NCBI RefSeq assembly: GCF_001688725.2
Contig: NZ_CP015401.2
Coordinates: forward strand, 2,232,001 to 2,296,000
DNA from: Bacteroides caecimuris
GTDB lineage: Bacteria; Bacteroidota; Bacteroidia; Bacteroidales; Bacteroidaceae
DNA: 64,000 bases
Direction: 5' to 3'
Under the pieces are notes generated by a model. That model searched no databases and was not told the DNA's origin. It worked only from the letters and a program-made list of their open reading frames with translations. Both the position numbers and the translations under genes were made by a program. Below are positions 62,023 to 64,000 of this stretch, piece by piece. Positions within the stretch are counted from its first letter, which is position 1. Each line of letters opens with the position of its first letter.

Positions 62023-63498
62023 TTATGCTATTTTACTCATATAACTTTTTAACACATCTTCCGCAAAAGCCCGCGCATCCGCTTCTACAGGCTGCATTTG
62101 GTAAACTTTAAATCCAAAGTGTTGCACATCTTTATAACCATACTCAAATTCATTTATACACCAATTAGAGACTTCGCCCTGACGTGGATGTACTTCTCTC
62201 ACATATAAATTATAATGTTGATAAGCATGGCGTCCTTCATGAACTAACGTATCCAAAACTTGAATATACGCATCTCCGGAATTTGAGCGAATATAGTCAA
62301 TATTTATTGTTATTTTATTAGAATCTTGTGAATAATTACCGATGTATCCATTTCCTAAGTTTTTAGTACAAACTTCACAAGCCGGACGATGGGAAATTGC
62401 AGCTATCTTATTCTCTAATTGCTGTAATACCTCCATTCGATTATCAAAAGATATTTCTTTCCATTCACTATAATCTATTCCCGCCATACTGCTCATTGTT
62501 TCTGATATTTTTTCTATCTGAACAGAATCTTGTGGAGCCTCCAAATATAAAGGATTAATCTCATGTTTTATCGACTCAAGCAGCTTTACCAGATCTTTAT
62601 CTGAATCAATAGCTTTAGGAGGTAAGTCGTCTCTCCTATTTAATTCATCAATTCGGGCAATCAATAGATCAGTATCTTTTAATGGCAATACTTCACTAAT
62701 ATATTCCAGTTGAGAAGGAGACATTTTACTATTGCATGCAGCTTCATCAAAAATTATATTCTCGTCTACTTTTGCCATATCAGAATCAGCCAACAAGTGA
62801 TCTTGAATCCAACGATCATTCCATGTAGCCATGCCTCCTGTATGTTGATGTTTCTTCATGCTATGAATATCTTCATCAATTAGTTTCATCCGCCCATAAT
62901 CGATATCATGATGCCAAGTCAATCCGGAAATTTTATCCTTTTCATCCATAATATCGGCATACTGGTAATCATTTAGATTTAAAGATTCCTTCAAGTTCGG
63001 TTCTCTGACTAATTCATCTTTTAACATTCTTGTAGCGTATTTCATCTGCATTCTATCTGAACCATTACCATACTTTTTCCAGAATGCATCAGACATACAG
63101 TAATCAGGAAGACAAATTTCTCGTTTGATTGGAAATTCAGGAAACACACCTCTATATATTTTTCCTGTGGAAGAAACAAATGGCTGCATCGAATATTTCA
63201 CACCATTCACACTCTTTCCGTCCCAAAAATGCTGACCTGTTTTTATAGTTTGTATCTCTGGGAAAAATTCCTTAAAAAGAGAATCTTTGTTTAAACCGGT
63301 CTGTTCTGACACTTCATTTATTCTGCCATCTACATTCCGCACAAAATCAATCTTTTTTTCTAAGCTTAGTTCCTCCCATGTCTCAGTTTTTATTTCTAAC
63401 TCCTTTAAATAGCAACTCTCGGAGTGCCCCAATATTGGACTCTTCACCCTTTCATTTGAAGTATCTATATCTTCAACTTTTTGATTGAATAAATTCAT
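62023..63498 (-). CDS. Putative WHH nuclease plus HExxH protease
   Basis: A 491-residue protein. Residues 90-225 end in a WHH motif: Trp195-His196-His197 (GLTWHHD), then YGRMKLID, His212 and the HQHTGG stretch (His217, His219), as in WHH-family HNH/endonuclease VII toxins. Residues 415-485 hold VLDTLVHEGRHAYQHYN: His420, Glu421 and His424 form an HExxH zinc site, with Glu472 in EADARAFA as the possible third ligand. No signal peptide. It starts 2 bases after the HerA-like ATPase gene, so they are one unit. It may be a toxin, an effector or part of a defence system. Confidence 0.75.
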   Translation of the reverse strand: MNLFNQKVEDIDTSNERVKSPILGHSESCYLKELEIKTETWEELSLEKKIDFVRNVDGRINEVSEQTGLNKDSLFKEFFPEIQTIKTGQHFWDGKSVNGVKYSMQPFVSSTGKIYRGVFPEFPIKREICLPDYCMSDAFWKKYGNGSDRMQMKYATRMLKDELVREPNLKESLNLNDYQYADIMDEKDKISGLTWHHDIDYGRMKLIDEDIHSMKKHQHTGGMATWNDRWIQDHLLADSDMAKVDENIIFDEAACNSKMSPSQLEYISEVLPLKDTDLLIARIDELNRRDDLPPKAIDSDKDLVKLLESIKHEINPLYLEAPQDSVQIEKISETMSSMAGIDYSEWKEISFDNRMEVLQQLENKIAAISHRPACEVCTKNLGNGYIGNYSQDSNKITINIDYIRSNSGDAYIQVLDTLVHEGRHAYQHYNLYVREVHPRQGEVSNWCINEFEYGYKDVQHFGFKVYQMQPVEADARAFAEDVLKSYMSKIA

Positions 63499-63499
63499 A

Positions 63500-64000
63500 C
63501 TATTTCACTTTATTCACTTTAACCCAATACGTATCTGTAGATAATGAACTAGAAACGACACATTGACCTGTCATCAATTTCGCAATAACTTTACGTTGTT
63601 CATCATTTAGCCCCATTGATTCACTAATTGCTTTACAATCATCTTCAGCCACCAAACGATGCGTAATTTTCAAATTCGTATTTTTAATCGCATCAGGAAT
63701 CAATCGTGTTGGCACTTGATCTACCAAGAATATCCCTTCCCCATACGCCCGGATTTCTGACAACATATTACTAAATATCATTGCCGATTTGTATTGAGGC
63801 AATTCCTGATTCTCACATTTCGCCATCACCCGATGAGCTTCTTCAATAACCGTCAAATGCCGACAAGTGTTATCATTAAAATCAATCTCCCCTACTTCAG
63901 CTTGCGCAGCACGATACTCATATAAGAATTGAAGAATCAAAGCCATAAAGAATGACTTATCAACATCATCTCCTACGTAAGAAAGATTGATGATGCAAGG
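63500..64000 (-). CDS. HerA/DUF87-like ATPase, C-terminal part
   Basis: Partial: the frame runs off the window end at 64000. The visible 166 residues include FFMALILQFLYEYR, TVIEEAHRVM (Walker B with the following Glu), and AYGEGIFLVDQVPTRLIPDAI. The C-terminus ends TDTYWVKVNKVK. This is the HerA / VirB4-like type of hexameric DNA-translocating ATPase. HerA-type ATPases often pair with nucleases, and a WHH-type nuclease gene follows directly. The N-terminal P-loop is outside the window. Confidence 0.8.
   Translation of the reverse strand, partial: PCIINLSYVGDDVDKSFFMALILQFLYEYRAAQAEVGEIDFNDNTCRHLTVIEEAHRVMAKCENQELPQYKSAMIFSNMLSEIRAYGEGIFLVDQVPTRLIPDAIKNTNLKITHRLVAEDDCKAISESMGLNDEQRKVIAKLMTGQCVVSSSLSTDTYWVKVNKVK

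Overview
The window reads as a Bacteroides chromosome, probably close to B. thetaiotaomicron, ovatus or xylanisolvens. The species is inferred from gene content, not measured. Evidence includes many SPII lipoproteins and 6-bladed beta-propeller proteins, NVEALA-type peptides, DUF1573 proteins, TAnnTTTG -7 promoter boxes, weak Shine-Dalgarno sites, and a B. fragilis-like Fe/Mn superoxide dismutase. No rRNA, tRNA or CRISPR array was found.

Region 1 (1-15,000, all minus strand) is an envelope gene cluster. In transcription order it holds a membrane-tethered winged-helix regulator, two small NVEALA-type peptides, several propeller lipoproteins, two thioredoxin-like/DUF1573 proteins, a transglutaminase-like protein, a GtaA-like (glutaminase A family) protein and a signal peptidase I. 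It has been amplified and has decayed: two transglutaminase relics, an internally deleted DUF1573 gene and an internally deleted propeller gene mark about three copies of one operon unit.

Region 2 (15,100-29,700) is mostly core genome: an Rpn-type nuclease, a glycine-zipper lipoprotein, a UvrD/PcrA helicase, superoxide dismutase, a complete TPP-riboswitch thiamine operon (thiS-thiE-thiG-thiC-thiH-thiF-tenI-like), two outer-membrane beta-barrels and a YdeI-like protein.

Region 3 (about 29,770-40,550) is an integrated accessory element lying against the 3' end of ppdK, with a degenerate copy of that 3' end and its terminator at the far side. It carries an XRE regulator, small DNA-binding proteins, a primase-helicase, and a tightly overlapping AbiEi-like / nucleotidyltransferase / PP2C phosphatase operon behind a promoter full of inverted repeats. 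An IS21-family element truncates a SLOG-family gene at its right side, and no integrase remains.

Region 4 (40,550-53,600) returns to core genes: ppdK, rlmD, a RluA-type pseudouridine synthase, a B12-binding radical SAM protein and viaA. An IS66-family element (45,854-48,577) sits in the loop of a terminator hairpin with an 8-bp target duplication.

Region 5 (51,500-57,300) is a ravA-viaA operon in which a second IS66 element (53,618-56,346) has split ravA in frame. The flanking direct repeat lets the intact gene be rebuilt.

Region 6 (57,300-64,000) is a low-GC, recombination-scarred accessory island on the minus strand. It has Sel1-repeat proteins, relics, small zinc-ribbon and DUF1232 proteins, and a protein combining a WHH-like nuclease motif with an HExxH protease motif. 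That protein lies directly downstream of a HerA-like ATPase that runs off the window end.
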